Positions 44,201 to 55,971 of a stretch of DNA of 64,000 nt are shown here, one piece after another. Within the stretch, counting starts at the first letter, position 1, and each line of letters begins with the position of its first letter. The notes under the pieces are model-generated. The model was given only the letters and a program-made list of their open reading frames with translations. It was not told the origin of the DNA and ran no database searches. The stretch lies in NCBI GenBank assembly GCA_023548195.1, contig JAJHZJ010000694.1:248001-312000 (forward strand), written 5' to 3'. The stretch is from Bettongia penicillata ogilbyi. Taxonomy: Eukaryota; Chordata; Mammalia; Diprotodontia; Potoroidae. The position numbers were made by a program, and so were the translations under genes.

Positions 44201-47200
44201 AGGAAACAAAGTATTCTTACCTTAGTACCTTGGTAAGACTCAACTTATAGGCTACAGCAAGATGTTAATGATTAAGACAGGGCTTTGAGATGATAATCAC
44301 AAATCAATTGTTATCTACTCATTAAAGCAGGGCCTCTAGAAAGCAACTAGCCTAGTTCATCATGTATGTGCTTGGAAATAAGAAAATTGTGTTTATTTTC
44401 AAACGGTCCAACATTTAATCTTTTCCATAATTCAGACTGGCCTTCCTCCCTAATTAGTGCAAATTACTGAGCTAACCACGACAGAAAAGTGGCCTAGTCT
44501 AAGCCAGTTATGAGCCTATTACAGCTTTGTGGTAGACGAACCCTTTAACTTTAGTAAAAGTTCATTTTGAAGAGGGCCGGGTGTTTCAAAGACTTTGCTG
44601 AGACAACATGTAGCATCACCCTTTAAAGTAGTTAAATAGCACAGAATTCTCCAGAAATATAGCAGCTCTTAATATTACTGCACACTCCCATCATCTAATC
44701 AACATTTTTACCTCAAAGATTTCTTAATGTATACTTAGCTTCCTAAAAGTAATAGGTTATGTTTTCATATGCAAAATACACCTAAACCATCTTTTCCCCT
44801 TCCTTACTGACCTGAATTCAGGCTCTTTGAGGGTTAACCTTCCTGTGATTGAAAGCTCTGTGCAGAATCCTGTTTGGCTTTTTCCCAGGTACTCATAAAC
44901 TAAACGCTGCCATTCATTCCCAGGCTTTTTTTTTTAAGCCAGGCAAATAGGTACTTTAAATATGTTCCTCTTGTCCCTTGTTTACCTGACCACCCTAATT
45001 TATAGTACTTCCTGGCGGTGTGCTGCTTCTCTTGCTTTATAACAGCTAATACACATGCATACATTACTGCTGACATTTTAAAACATTCCTAACAGTTTGT
45101 GTGAGGGCATGGTAAACAGATGCTTTGGGATTTTTTACCCATTATCAGTCATCTCTGAAGACTGCAGTCAAGTGACAGGTTTTTGAGACTTTTCAGTCTA
45201 ACAGTAAGAGATTTATTTTTAATAGAATATTGATATTAGGGTACAAAATGGCATTTGGTGTTTACTCTTTTCCCCCTAGCAATGCAGTTTAGCTGGGTGG
45301 GTTGTTTTGAAGACTTACTCTCTGTTCTATCTAATACTCTATTTTTTATAAAGGGGAAAAAAAGTTGCAGACTTTTATGAACTCTCTGATTAAAGCACCT
45401 CCATCTGAATGCAGATTAAAAGTTCTAACACCTGAGAGCACTAAACCAATGAATATTTATACCGAAAACCAGCAGATGAATGCACTCTAAATCTTCAAAT
45501 GCAAGTCTAGTCATGGGTTTTATCTTATTTTAGGACTTACTTTTTATTAAAATGAACTCTTGCATATTTACACTACAGAAATAAATGTTATTTGCAGGCA
45601 CAATACAGAGATCTTGCAAATGCATAGATTCAGTGGAAAGTAAATTCACTACTCTAGTCGATTTATTTCTTTATCAGGTATTCCTTTAAGAGGAGTTTCA
45701 TTGTATACCATTGGCACAATTTGGGATCCAGCAGACATATTTCTTTTGAAAGTTTATTCATTTGGCAGCAGAGATAATTGTGTGTCCCTCCCTGGAATAT
45801 GGAATTGCCTTGATTTTATAATTTTCTGCTTTCATCAGATATGAGGGTAGGGAATGGGGTGAACTTTAGCTTTTATTCAAGATTTGTAAAGGTTACTGAA
45901 GTACAAATTTGTTGCAGTAACAAGATTAATATCTCTTGGCTCTGAGGTGTGGCTTTCTAGGGTTGGTTTTTTTTTTCTTGTTTGTTAAATAAAGGCCTTT
46001 GTATCTTTTGGATACATGTGCCTGCCAAAATTATATTCGAGTTAAAAATGTGCTTTTCAAAATACAATCAAATGGGGAAAAACACTATTCTCCCAACATA
46101 TTAATAAGAGTTACAAAGGATTTCTAGGTCAAGCGGAAGTGCCATAGAACCTAGCCCAGAGGCTCCAAACCTATTCACTCAATAAGAGGTTTCAAAGTAA
46201 ATATTGTCTCTGAGTCATATCACATGACAAGCATACCACCCATAGCTAAAAAAGAAAAGGAGCTATTATTTCAAAGAAAATAAAAAGTTCAGTTATTAAA
46301 TGATGAAAAGTATAATCACTTTTACCAAATTTCTTTTGTAACCAAGATCCTTCTGTTCTGGTTAGAGGCAAAGAAAACCATATGAAAAGAGGCTAAAAAA
46401 ATTAGAGGTTGTCTTATTTAAGCAAATACAAACTTTGAACATATGATTGGAACCTGTATTCTTTGTCCTTCTGTTACTGAGGACAAAACATCTGTACATG
46501 CACATTTCTGTGTCTTGGCCTATGCCTTCTTCTTTTTCATAAAATAAGCTTACAAATAGATGTTTACAAATCAACCCACTTGTCCTTTCTTTATTTTGAT
46601 GCTTAAAAGCTTTATTTTAATTGCTACCTTTTAAAATTTCACCAAGGAAATGTTTTTGCAAGTTCACAATGCTACTGAATCAGCAATTTTATTTCCATAT
46701 TCCAGATGTCACAAGATTTTTCATTGCATTTCCAATATTTTTTTAAAGAGTAGATCTGCTTTAGTACAAATTAAGTAAATTTTCATATTTTTCTAATCAT
46801 TACATTTACATCTGATAGGTACTTTTAGATTTATTCCTTGTAAGGGTTTTATATTATACACAGAATTTTTTTGTTTTGTTACAGACCTTAGCGCCATTTG
46901 GATACATGTTCAATGAAAATCATTTTTTTAATCAATACATTGTGGATTAGCTGTAGGATTATTGGTTTATATATAGGGAAGCTGAATGTATCTTCCTGGG
47001 CAGGGGTGAGAGAAGATGGGGCAAAAAAGGAAGAGTATGGGAGAGTAGATAGAAGGGGAAGCATCCAGGCCCTTAGCAGTAAGCTACTCGTAGCAGCCTT
47101 GGGATTTTTTTCCCCTTAGCTCTGCACCCTGACTAGACCGTGAAATTTATTTTGAAAAAATGGACAAAGAAAATGGAATTGTTGTTCTGCATGTGCCTTT

Positions 47201-49925
47201 ATTAATACTTCCGTTTAACTTCTTCATATACATTTCAAATGGCTGTGTCCAAAGCATGGAACTCAGTCCACACAAATTTCCCTTTAACACAGCTTTTGAT
47301 TGGTCATCATGGGTCACATTAGAGAGATCCAATGTTAATACTTCCCTCTTTCACCATTCACTGAAATAAATGTGCTGTAAATTACTCTATTTTTAAAATT
47401 CTATCACAGGTACAAAGAAAGCTATGATGCCATCATGGAATTTACGTAGGTATTGTTCTTAAAAACCATTTCCAGGATTTAAGAAAAGTCCATACAAGGG
47501 GACAGAGGTTTTCTCTAATATTATGCTCATATGCATGTGGAATGTGAACAGCAAGCTCTCGTGTAATTAATGTAGGCCCATGGCTAAAAATACACAGCCT
47601 AGCCCTTCTCCTCAGTCTTTGCATAGCACACATGAGCAAAAAGCACCGAGTCATACAGTTGAAAGGATGCACCTCGAATTATGCCTCAGGAAGCTCTTAG
47701 GTTGTTTTCCCCCTCACCCTATGATACAACTTTGTGCTCATTTCAAGGACTTTCTACTTTATTTTTCATTTTCCTAATCCTATACTGCATAATGCTAAAA
47801 TAATTTGTCTTTGCGCCCTCCTCTCTGTCATGTAATATTTTGCCGAAGATTTCTTGAGCCACTCCTACATTCTGAAAAGTATGCCTGTGCTAAAACTCAT
47901 CTGTTTGTAATGGAACTGAAAAATGCCTGATTCAGGCTACAAGTCGTGGGTGAGCTGCTGGTGCCGAGAGGGAATTTATTTTGCCTTTCAAGGGTTTAAT
48001 TGCTCACAACATGGTGCAATTTTGAATAATCCTTCAGAATTTAATATAAGCTTGGAGGAGGGTGTCGATATGTTGATTCTCCAGGCATCACTATCACAAG
48101 ATGTTGAAACACAACAGGGGACAAACTTTGTAAACTTCTCTGGGCCTGTCAAGAGTAAAAAGTGTTCATTAATGATTTGATCCAAGAGGGAATGACAGCA
48201 AAGAGAGCACCTTCCCAATATTTAAGAGTTGGTTAGCAAGTGTAGTGTCACTTGGAGAGGTCCCAGGTCCCATCTCAAGCCTTGAGACTTGATCATTATA
48301 ATGAGAAAATAATATCCAAAAGTTGGCACCTTTTGCCCAGGAACATATAATAAATTAGATCTATTGAAAGATAATTGAAGTATTTCAATTGCAAAGGGAA
48401 AAGGCAAGTCAGAAAGTGTTTTGGGGGAGAAATTCTGAGGAGAGCACTGACTGTTAATAAGTGCTTTTACATCTCTATAAAGACTATCTTTAAATCACAG
48501 AATTCAAGGCTATTGGCGGTAGTCAAATATTTTAACTGGATTTTTAATAGTTATCAACAGAGTTATGATTCATGACTTATTATTAGATATGCTAAGATGG
48601 GCATTTAAATCTCCTGCTTGTGCATCTAATATGAATAAATCTACAGCATCTGACAACTGCATTTATAAGAGTCTTTAAGTCAGAACTTTCAAAAAAATCA
48701 CAGGAAAAAACAAAAAAGAATTTAATATAACTAAAAGGATATAATGTGTAACAAAAATATGTAACAAAAATATAAAAACTCATAATAATTAGTTAATAGA
48801 GTTATCCTTTCCACATCACAATCTGGAAAATCCATGTAAAAATCCTGGCCCTTCATACCATAGAAGTCTGAATTATCATGGTCTTAAAAGATAAAATATT
48901 TTGATATTATACAATACTATAGATATGTTTTATGCATTTCTGAATTTCTGAACTTTTTCTGTGCCATCTGCTGGCCTTTTTCATGCCATCTCTGACTTCT
49001 ACAAAACTCTCAAAAAGTTACCATTTAACTTCTCATGCCAACTCACAATATATCAAAACCGCAGTGGGGAAAGTGACAATGTAGAACATATAACTACACT
49101 AGATATGTGTGTATGTGTATGTATATGTAACAAAAATTTAAAATTCAGCAAAATAAAGCACTTTTTATAAATATTTGTGGTGTATATCAGCAGGTCTATG
49201 TTATCATTATCCAATTTTGCATAAGTTTAAAAAAGAAAAGATCAGAACTAAAACGAGTTGTCCAAGTGAGGAAAGGTAAAGCTACAAGTTTTGCCAAGCC
49301 CTTCTCCCCAGTTCTGTGCTAGTACAACTCGATTACATTGCTTCATGAACCTTGGAAAGCAGTGACTTTTAAAGACTACGTAAAACAAAAGGACTAGATA
49401 ATATTCCTGGCTTTTGTCCACGTGTAGATAAAAATCTCTGGGTACCTTAAATGTTTCTCAGTCATAAACAAAGGCTAAGCTAGAGATCAGTGTGTACAAG
49501 CAAAGAGCTTTTTCAAGATCCTTTCCCTGAAGTGCCTTTCAAAGAGTATGGCAGTTTCCAATGGTGCTCAATAAAACAATTTTTTTCTCTTCTCCAACAA
49601 AGGCATAACAAGCTGACAATTCCAAGGGGGAGAAAAAGTGACCCACAGAAACAACCATCTCTTTAATGTCTGTAAAAGCCCTTCAGACTCCTGTCAGGAC
49701 TTTATCCGGGCTTTGTGAAGACTGCATCATTGCCTGATTTTTTTCAAAGAGAAGTATAGATGTTGAGAAGATAGAACACTTATTAAAAGGCACACTAGAG
49801 TTAAGATAGATCCCCGTATCCTCTGCATTCAGACACAAAGCCTGTAAATTACCTAGACTTCACTAAACGATTTCTAAAATTATAGCACCTATTTGGTCAT
49901 TTTAATAATTCTAAATTGGCAGGAC
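44201..49925. other. Largest repeat-poor block (about 5.7 kb)
   Basis: I recognise no SINE, LINE or DNA transposon in this stretch, in contrast to the rest of the window. Open frames (up to 85 codons at 47923-48180, and an overlapping reversed 76-codon frame) show no motif and compete on both strands, so no gene is called. Sub-blocks about 44900-45550 and 47820-48200 have the mixed, motif-rich texture of conserved non-coding DNA, for example 'ctgcagtcaagtgacaggtt' and 'cctttcaagggtttaattgc'. A regulatory role is inference. Confidence 0.4.
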
Positions 49926-49937
49926 TCACAAATCATA

Positions 49938-50090
49938 GACAGAAAGATAGATAGAGACATACATACATAAAGAGATAAATAGAAAAAGTATAGAGATACA
50001 TAGAGAGAGAAACAGATATACACTCATATAGCTCTACAGATCTATGCATGAATATATTCACATATACATACATTTCCCAGATATAGATAT
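49938..50090. repeat. Degenerate (GATA)/(CATA) simple repeat
   Basis: 'agaaagatagatagagacat', 'acatacataaagagataaat' and onward to 'cacatatacatacat'. Confidence 0.75.
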
Positions 50091-50955
50091 CCCAATCTGA
50101 TGAGCAAGTAGCTAGCTTCTTCTTGGTTTTTGCTTTTTTCCTGCAACCTCAGACACAAATACGCCTGTCTAAATAAATCATAAATTTGGCAGCTCTAAAT
50201 TCTACGAACTTACAAGATTTGAGAAACTGAAGCAAAGGACAAGTCCAACTGTAGTGATATCAGAGGCTGTCTTAGATACATTAGTACAGAACAAGCACTT
50301 ATTTACTCAAAATATGAATTAAAATCAACAAAGAAGAGTTTCCCGTTCAACAAATTCTTTAGGCCAGTTTGTTTTGGGCTGGGAGATGATTACTAATTCT
50401 AATCCAATAACAAAGTACATAGGATATGCAGCTTGAGACTAACCAGCTCAGTCACTTGAAAAAACATTCCTTTTTGCAGATACCAGATCTGAAAAGCTTC
50501 CAAACTCCAGCATATTTATTTTAGAAAGCACCTCATTTATTCAGATCGTCATTCTCTTCTGGACCTCCCTGGTCATGGCTATTTGCCATTGAAATTGTTA
50601 ACCATGCTTTTTGTCCACTATAATCAAGAAATTTGTAGCTACCCATCCACTTGACCCCTAAAAACTGGACAAATCAGTAGAGCACATGTAGAAGGAAAGT
50701 TCATACTTAGTGCATGCACCAGAATACATTTCACCCTATCTTAGCCTTTGTAGGGATGCTTGTTATGCAAGACTATTGGATTTGGGAACTGTTCCTTTAA
50801 TCTCCAGTACTTCTGTGGCCTCTACCCAACATCGCTCAACTTTTTATGTTTTTGGCATTGTACTGCAAAGAAAGAAGGTTTCTTATAAGAAATTTTCTTG
50901 CTAGCTGAATAAAGACTGGAGATAGAGACTGGAACTCTGATTTCTTTGGTATAAG
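50091..50955. other. No feature recognised
   Basis: No repeat or gene recognised. Confidence 0.4.
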
Positions 50956-51095
50956 AAACTCACAGATAAGGAAACTTTTCAAGACTGTAAGTAATTTACC
51001 CATGGTCACACAGCTGAATATGTGCCGGGAGACAGACTTGAACGAGGTCTTTCTGGTTCCAAGGCCAGCTCTCTACCTACTAGGTGTAACTTTCT
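50956..51095 (-). mobile_element. MIR/CORE-SINE
   Basis: 'acagataaggaaacttttca', 'tttacccatggtcacacagc', 'gagacagacttgaacgaggt', 'ctttctggttccaaggccag', 'ctctctacctactaggt'. Confidence 0.75.
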
Positions 51096-53560
51096 AGTGA
51101 AATTTTCTTTATTTGAACTCAAAGAAAATTCATAGTAAAGTGAGTTCATTTTTAAAAATAAAGGTTGTAAGATTCTATTGATTAACAAAAAAAAATTTGT
51201 TTATAAGCCACAAGTTCTAAGTTGATGATTTTTTAAAACTGTGTGTTACAAAAAGATCAAAAGAGTGTATTATTTAGCTTATCAGAATAAAATCCAAAGG
51301 TTAGAGCACAGTATATAATAAATAGGGGAGAAAAGGAAGAGAATTTTGCCTTTGTTTGATGCAACAGTCTTTAAGAGCATGGAATTCAAAAGTACCTGAG
51401 ATTCAAGGATAAATAAAGACCTCAGCTTTACTTTAAGCTCCTGCTGTTTTCCATTAAAACATGTTTTGGAAACATCACATGCCCATGAAACATCAAATGC
51501 CCATGAAGGTTTCATATATGTACATACTACCTTTACACATGTTAATGAACATTTGGGGACAGACATTAGGCAAATTGCACATCCAAAGACTCACAAAAGA
51601 AGTGTTCATTTGAGAGTCTAAATGCTGGAACTGAGTGCACCAAAAAGCCTGTAAAAACTCTGGTCCATTACAGCTCAATTATCCAATGGATTAAACCTGA
51701 GAGGCAGTGATTCTCAAACCAACATTTCTGAAATCTAAGCATAGTCTCTTCACAAAACCAAGAATTTTTTGTTTGTAGAAGATCTGAGAATTCTGCAGGA
51801 TCATAAAGTACCAAGAAGATGCATCTGCCCTCTATTTGGAGGGACACGTGGAGAAAGCTCAGTCAGGAGTCCAAAATTGCCTGTGTTGTCTATCTATCAG
51901 CTACCTGGCTGCATAAGGCAGAAGACCACAAGAATATAGGTGTAACGGTGTCTAAGCCAGCAATACAACAAGAAAGAATAGAACCGATGGTGGTGTCATC
52001 TATAAATGATAAGGACACAGGTAGAGATAAAGGTATAGATAGGTACAAACCTGAAATACGTTCAAAAATGTCAATATTCAGTCACCTGATCATGAACCCA
52101 TTGATTGGAGTAACCAGAGAAAAGAATAAGGTGCTTCTTTTGTTCCCAATGGTGTCAAAAGGTCAGAAGTTTAGTGACATGCAAACTGGATGATATTACT
52201 TTAGAAGATACTTTCCAGGATTAATATAGTCACCAAAATAATCAAGGATGGTGGGGGATAACAAGACACTATTACTGACCTGAAAGATACTCTCAGGAAT
52301 CACTAATGAATATTAAAACTCCTGAAAAGATTGCCAGGAGTGTCCTCTAAATGAGTTGTATAACATGTCAATGACCTAAAAATATCATCTGCTAAGGAAG
52401 AGACAAAAAAGTGGAACCTCTATCTTTGTCTGGGAACATCTATGTGAAAATATGCCCTAGGGTTCTTTCATATATGCTCATTACCTGATAAATTTACCTT
52501 TGAAGCATGTTAGAGAAGGTTGACCCTATAATTAACTAGGGGACTTGCCTTTGGAAACTGAAAGTCAATTCTCCTTAATGTGGCTTTGAAAAAAAGTAAA
52601 GCAACTGAGACCCCTTTTCCCCCCAAGCTATACTAAATAATTCTCCAGATAACACAGGAACTAAGAGGAATCAGGAGAGCTTCCAGGGAAAGCTAATCAC
52701 TAGCACAGGCTCCAAATAACCATTAGGGTCAACAGAAGATGTTGAGCCAAGATGCTGACAAGGAGTCAGAGAGGGAATTGAAAAAACTAGGGGAAGTCAA
52801 AATTCCTTGTTCCTAAGGATTTCTAATGTAATTCTAACAAAATGTCATCCAAAGAAGCAAAATTTGGTGAGGATGCACATGAGCCAAACGTAAGATTTTG
52901 CTGAAGTTCAATGCATTAAGAACCTCAGAACAAAATTCCATAACCAAGCTTGTCATGAAGAAATCATTTAATTTCTAGGAATAATAAACCTAGTTAAAAG
53001 CAGGTGAAGCCTGGAACTGTCCTCAAGTGTCCTTAATAAGCCTGATTGAGATAACAGATATCATAGAACAATCCTAAGCCAAGCTATTCCTGTTACAATC
53101 AGTTCAATTACTCATTTCTTGGACTAATGAACAAGGAAAGACAGGTGAAATAACTAGAAAGGGAGAGAGAAAGGAATGAACTTCCAGTACATATTTTCCA
53201 GAGAATGAGCTGAAGCAGATAACCATGGGTGAACTTGGCAAGTGATTTCTCCTTCAAATGATGCTCTCTCCCTGCAGGATACGTCAGCCTGAAATGACCA
53301 ATGGCCAAATGGCATAAAAAAATGTAAATGAGGAAAGGGCTAGTGAAATAAAGTTGATTTTTTATGGCATATCTTACTTGCTTGGAGGCAAAATCTGTTG
53401 CTGCATTTGGACTCCTGAGAGAACGTGCTGCATCTCTCCCTTCAGGATCTAAAGATGTGACCATCTGAAGCAAAGACAGAGCCACAGAATTTCCTTCAGT
53501 AAAAACCAATCACACTAGGTTGATAGGCTCTTAAGAGCAGCTAAGAGGCAGAGGCTTCTA
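51096..53560. other. Unassigned 2.5 kb, includes a 124-codon frame
   Basis: No repeat family recognised. The frame at 51819-52193 (plus) starts MHLPSIWRDTWRKLS and ends KGQKFSDMQTG. It has no signal peptide, transmembrane segment or domain I recognise. A 133-codon minus frame lies at 53509-53108. Both are within what chance gives in 64 kb. An unrecognised old retroelement remains possible. Confidence 0.3.
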
Positions 53561-53570
53561 TTGCTAACTA

Positions 53571-53810
53571 GGGCAGCTAGGTGGTGCAGGGGATAGAGTG
53601 ACAGGCCTGGGGTCAGAAGTTCTTAGTTCAAATTTGACCTCAGACACTTACTGTGTGACCATGGCAAGTCACTTATCTCTGTTGGCCTCAGTTTCCTCAT
53701 CTGTAAAATGAGCTGGCAAAGGAAATGATGAACCACTCTAATTCCAAATGGGGATCACAAAGAGTTGGACATGACTGAAAAATAATTGAACAACATTATG
53801 TTGCTAATTA
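53571..53810 (+). mobile_element. MAR1-type CORE-SINE, full length, with target duplication
   Basis: 'gggcagctaggtggtgcagg' head, 'ttagttcaaatttgacctca', 'tgtgtgaccatggcaagtca', 'ggcctcagtttcctcatctg', 'taaaatgagctggcaaagga', 'tccaaatggggatcacaaag', 'agttggacatgactgaa'. Flanks ttgctaacta (53561-53570) and ttgctaatta (53811-53820) agree at 9 of 10. Confidence 0.9.
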
Positions 53811-53849
53811 GGAACTAAATATTTCAATAGTCAATAATAATGGGGTGAA

Positions 53850-54262
53850 AATAATAAGTGGTATTTAAATGTGGATTTTAAGTATGCAAAGCCCTGACAT
53901 CCATTAGATCACTTAAGTCTCACAACAGCCACATGGGATAGATATGCTACACTTATTTTTACCCCAGTTTTATAGATGAGGAAAATTAGTCCAATTGGAT
54001 TTAGTTCACGGAAAAGTTTTTTAAAAATTCAGAGGCAGGTTCATTCCTTTATTATTTTTGTATCTAGATGTGGGCACAACTGTATTCCCCAATAAAATGT
54101 AAGCTCTTTGGAGTAAGGACATTTCATTTTGGTGTCTGCATCCTCAGCATCTAGCACAGTGCTTGGCACCATTTAGTTGATAAACATATGTTGATTAATT
54201 CAAAGTGATGGGTTCCTGATTCCAAGTGCAACAGTCTAATCACTGAATCACATCTTAGTTAT
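53850..54262 (-). mobile_element. MIR/CORE-SINE split by an L2 tail
   Basis: Left part 53850-54035: 'aaagccctgacatccattag', 'cttaagtctcacaacagcca', 'cagttttatagatgaggaaa', 'attcagaggcaggttca'. Right part 54206-54262: 'ggttcctgattccaagtgca', 'acagtctaatcactgaatca'. The parts read continuously once the L2 tail between them is ignored. Confidence 0.7.
54036..54205 (+). mobile_element. LINE-2 (L2) 3' end inserted in a SINE
   Basis: 'tttattatttttgtatctag', 'aataaaatgtaagctctttg', 'tctagcacagtgcttggcac', then 'gttgataaacatatgttgat'. Confidence 0.8.
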
Positions 54263-55149
54263 AAAAACAATAGCACTTTAAACCAATTTATCAATTTTTC
54301 CAGTGGAGGTCAATGAGCTTTATAGCAATGCTTTCATATCAGTATTCTGATATAAGAAGCCATGGAAAGATATTATTAAAACCACACAATGGACTTAGAA
54401 ACACTGGTCTAAAACAAAAAAAAAAGTGACTTGAGCAGATGTGCTTAACAAGCTGGTGACAGAACTAGGGGAAGGCCTGCCTGCCATTGGGACCCACTAG
54501 AGTAACAAATCAAAAGGGAATTTCAGGAGAAACTCAAGGTTCTTCCTCTCCTTCCCCAGTGAGTTCAGTGCTTCTCTTTCTCTCCTCCTCAACTTCCGTC
54601 CTTGCACAAGGGAACTCTGACATATTGACACTTTATCAAACACCCCAACCTCTCACTTCCACAACTGACTCATTTCCAGTGACCTACTTCACCACCCTAC
54701 CTCAGGTGCACATAGAAAAGGTCCTATATTTGATTGTCCCTTCACCCACAGATATCCTGCCTCCACATTCATGGAGTCTGAAATGATTTTTATGATGAGA
54801 ATCTGTTGTTAGTTCACATTTCCCTTTGCCTTTCAATACCTGACCTTCTAAATCTTCCTGAGTTCAAATCTTCTCCATAGCCTTCAATGGCTCTCAATTC
54901 TTTCCTAGGTCATTAACCTTGTGCTGACTACACTCAGCAATTTCCCCATCTTGATTCCTTAGTAAATCAGATCAATACTACATTATCCTCTTCTATGGAA
55001 TTCTTTGACTTCATCCTATTGCTAAGCTTGACCTTCAATGCCTCAGTCTTGGATTACCCTGACAATCAATCCCCTGTTATAACTCCTCGTCACATTCCTA
55101 TTCTAAATAAAACTGGGGGGAAAATATCAATAGACTGTACTGACTAGAC
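54263..55149. other. Mostly unassigned; pyrimidine-rich, possibly LINE-derived
   Basis: 54530-55100 is C/T-rich with words such as 'cttcaatggctctcaattct' that recall plus-strand L2 ORF2, but I cannot align it with confidence. The 99-codon frame at 54487-54786 has no domain. Confidence 0.3.
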
Positions 55150-55385
55150 ATGATACAAATCTTTATTTCATTTGTTTGGTTGTTTCACTTGTGTCCAACT
55201 CTTCACAGCCCCACATCTTGGCAAAGACACTGGAGTGGTAGTTCGCCATTTCCTTTTCAAGTTCATTTGACAGACAGGAAACCTGAGGCAAACAGGGTTA
55301 AGTGATTTGCCTAGGATGAAACAGCTAGTAAATTTCTGAGGCTAGATTTGAACTCAGTTCTTTCTGACTCCAGGGCAGTTTTAAT
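55150..55385 (-). mobile_element. MAR1-type CORE-SINE
   Basis: Reversed: 'cacttgtgtccaactcttca', 'cttggcaaagacactggagt', 'gccatttccttttcaagttc', 'aggcaaacagggttaagtga', 'gaggctagatttgaactcag', 'ttctttctgactccagg'. The head is truncated. Confidence 0.85.
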
Positions 55386-55479
55386 AAATTTCTGAATCCA
55401 GAATTCATAAGGTTAATAAAAGAATGGATCCCCAAAAAGTGAAGGGCAAGAATACTGCGCACTGTTTCTAGAAGTTTGG

Positions 55480-55690
55480 CAATGGAATGATGCCTACTAG
55501 CTTCTAAATGCTTTCAAATGCAGACTCTCATTTGAACCTTACAACAACCATCTAAGAAATAAAAGGTATTTTTATCCCTCTAAATTAAGGTTAAGTAGCT
55601 CGCTTAAGGGCATACAATGTCAGAATATTTCAAAGGATGCTAACTTGAGCTCCAATCCCAGTGTGTTTTCCTTGATAGCATCAGTTGCTT
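55480..55690 (-). mobile_element. MIR/CORE-SINE
   Basis: 'aaatgctttcaaatgcagac', 'atttgaaccttacaacaacc', 'aaggttaagtagctcgctta', then 'gagctccaatcccagtgtgt'. Confidence 0.65.
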
Positions 55691-55722
55691 ATCAATTAAT
55701 CAGCCAGACTTAATTAACTTTT

Positions 55723-55971
55723 GTTGTTGTTCAATGGTGTTCAACGCTTCAGGACCCTATTTGGGGTTTTCTTGGAAAGATACTTGAATGGTGTGCCTTT
55801 CCTTCTCCAGATAATTTTACAGATGAGGAAACTGAGGCAAACAGGGTTAAGTGATTTGCTCAGGGTTAACACAGTTTGTAAGAGTCTGAGGCCAGATTTG
55901 AACTCAGGAAGACGAGTCTTTCTTCCTGACACCAGGCCAACACTCTAGTCACTGTGCCATCTCACTGCCCC
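55723..55971 (-). mobile_element. MAR1-type CORE-SINE, full length, with target duplication
   Basis: Reversed: 'tatttggggttttcttggaa', 'tccttctccagataatttta', 'cagatgaggaaactgaggca', 'ggccagatttgaactcagga', 'cactgtgccatctcactgcc'. Flanks taattaactttt (55711-55722) and taattaattttt (55972-55983) agree at 11 of 12. Confidence 0.9.

Noticed and set aside
49938..50090. Short spaced repeats resembling an array
   Set aside because: Degenerate GATA/CATA simple sequence in a eukaryotic genome, not a CRISPR-type array.
51096..53560. Possible endogenous retrovirus
   Set aside because: I see no paired LTRs, primer-binding site, or gag/pol-like motifs, so it was left unassigned.
54487..54786. 99-codon Ser/Thr/Pro-rich frame, considered as a secreted protein
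   Set aside because: The pyrimidine-rich strand resembles L2-type DNA, and no signal peptide or domain is present.
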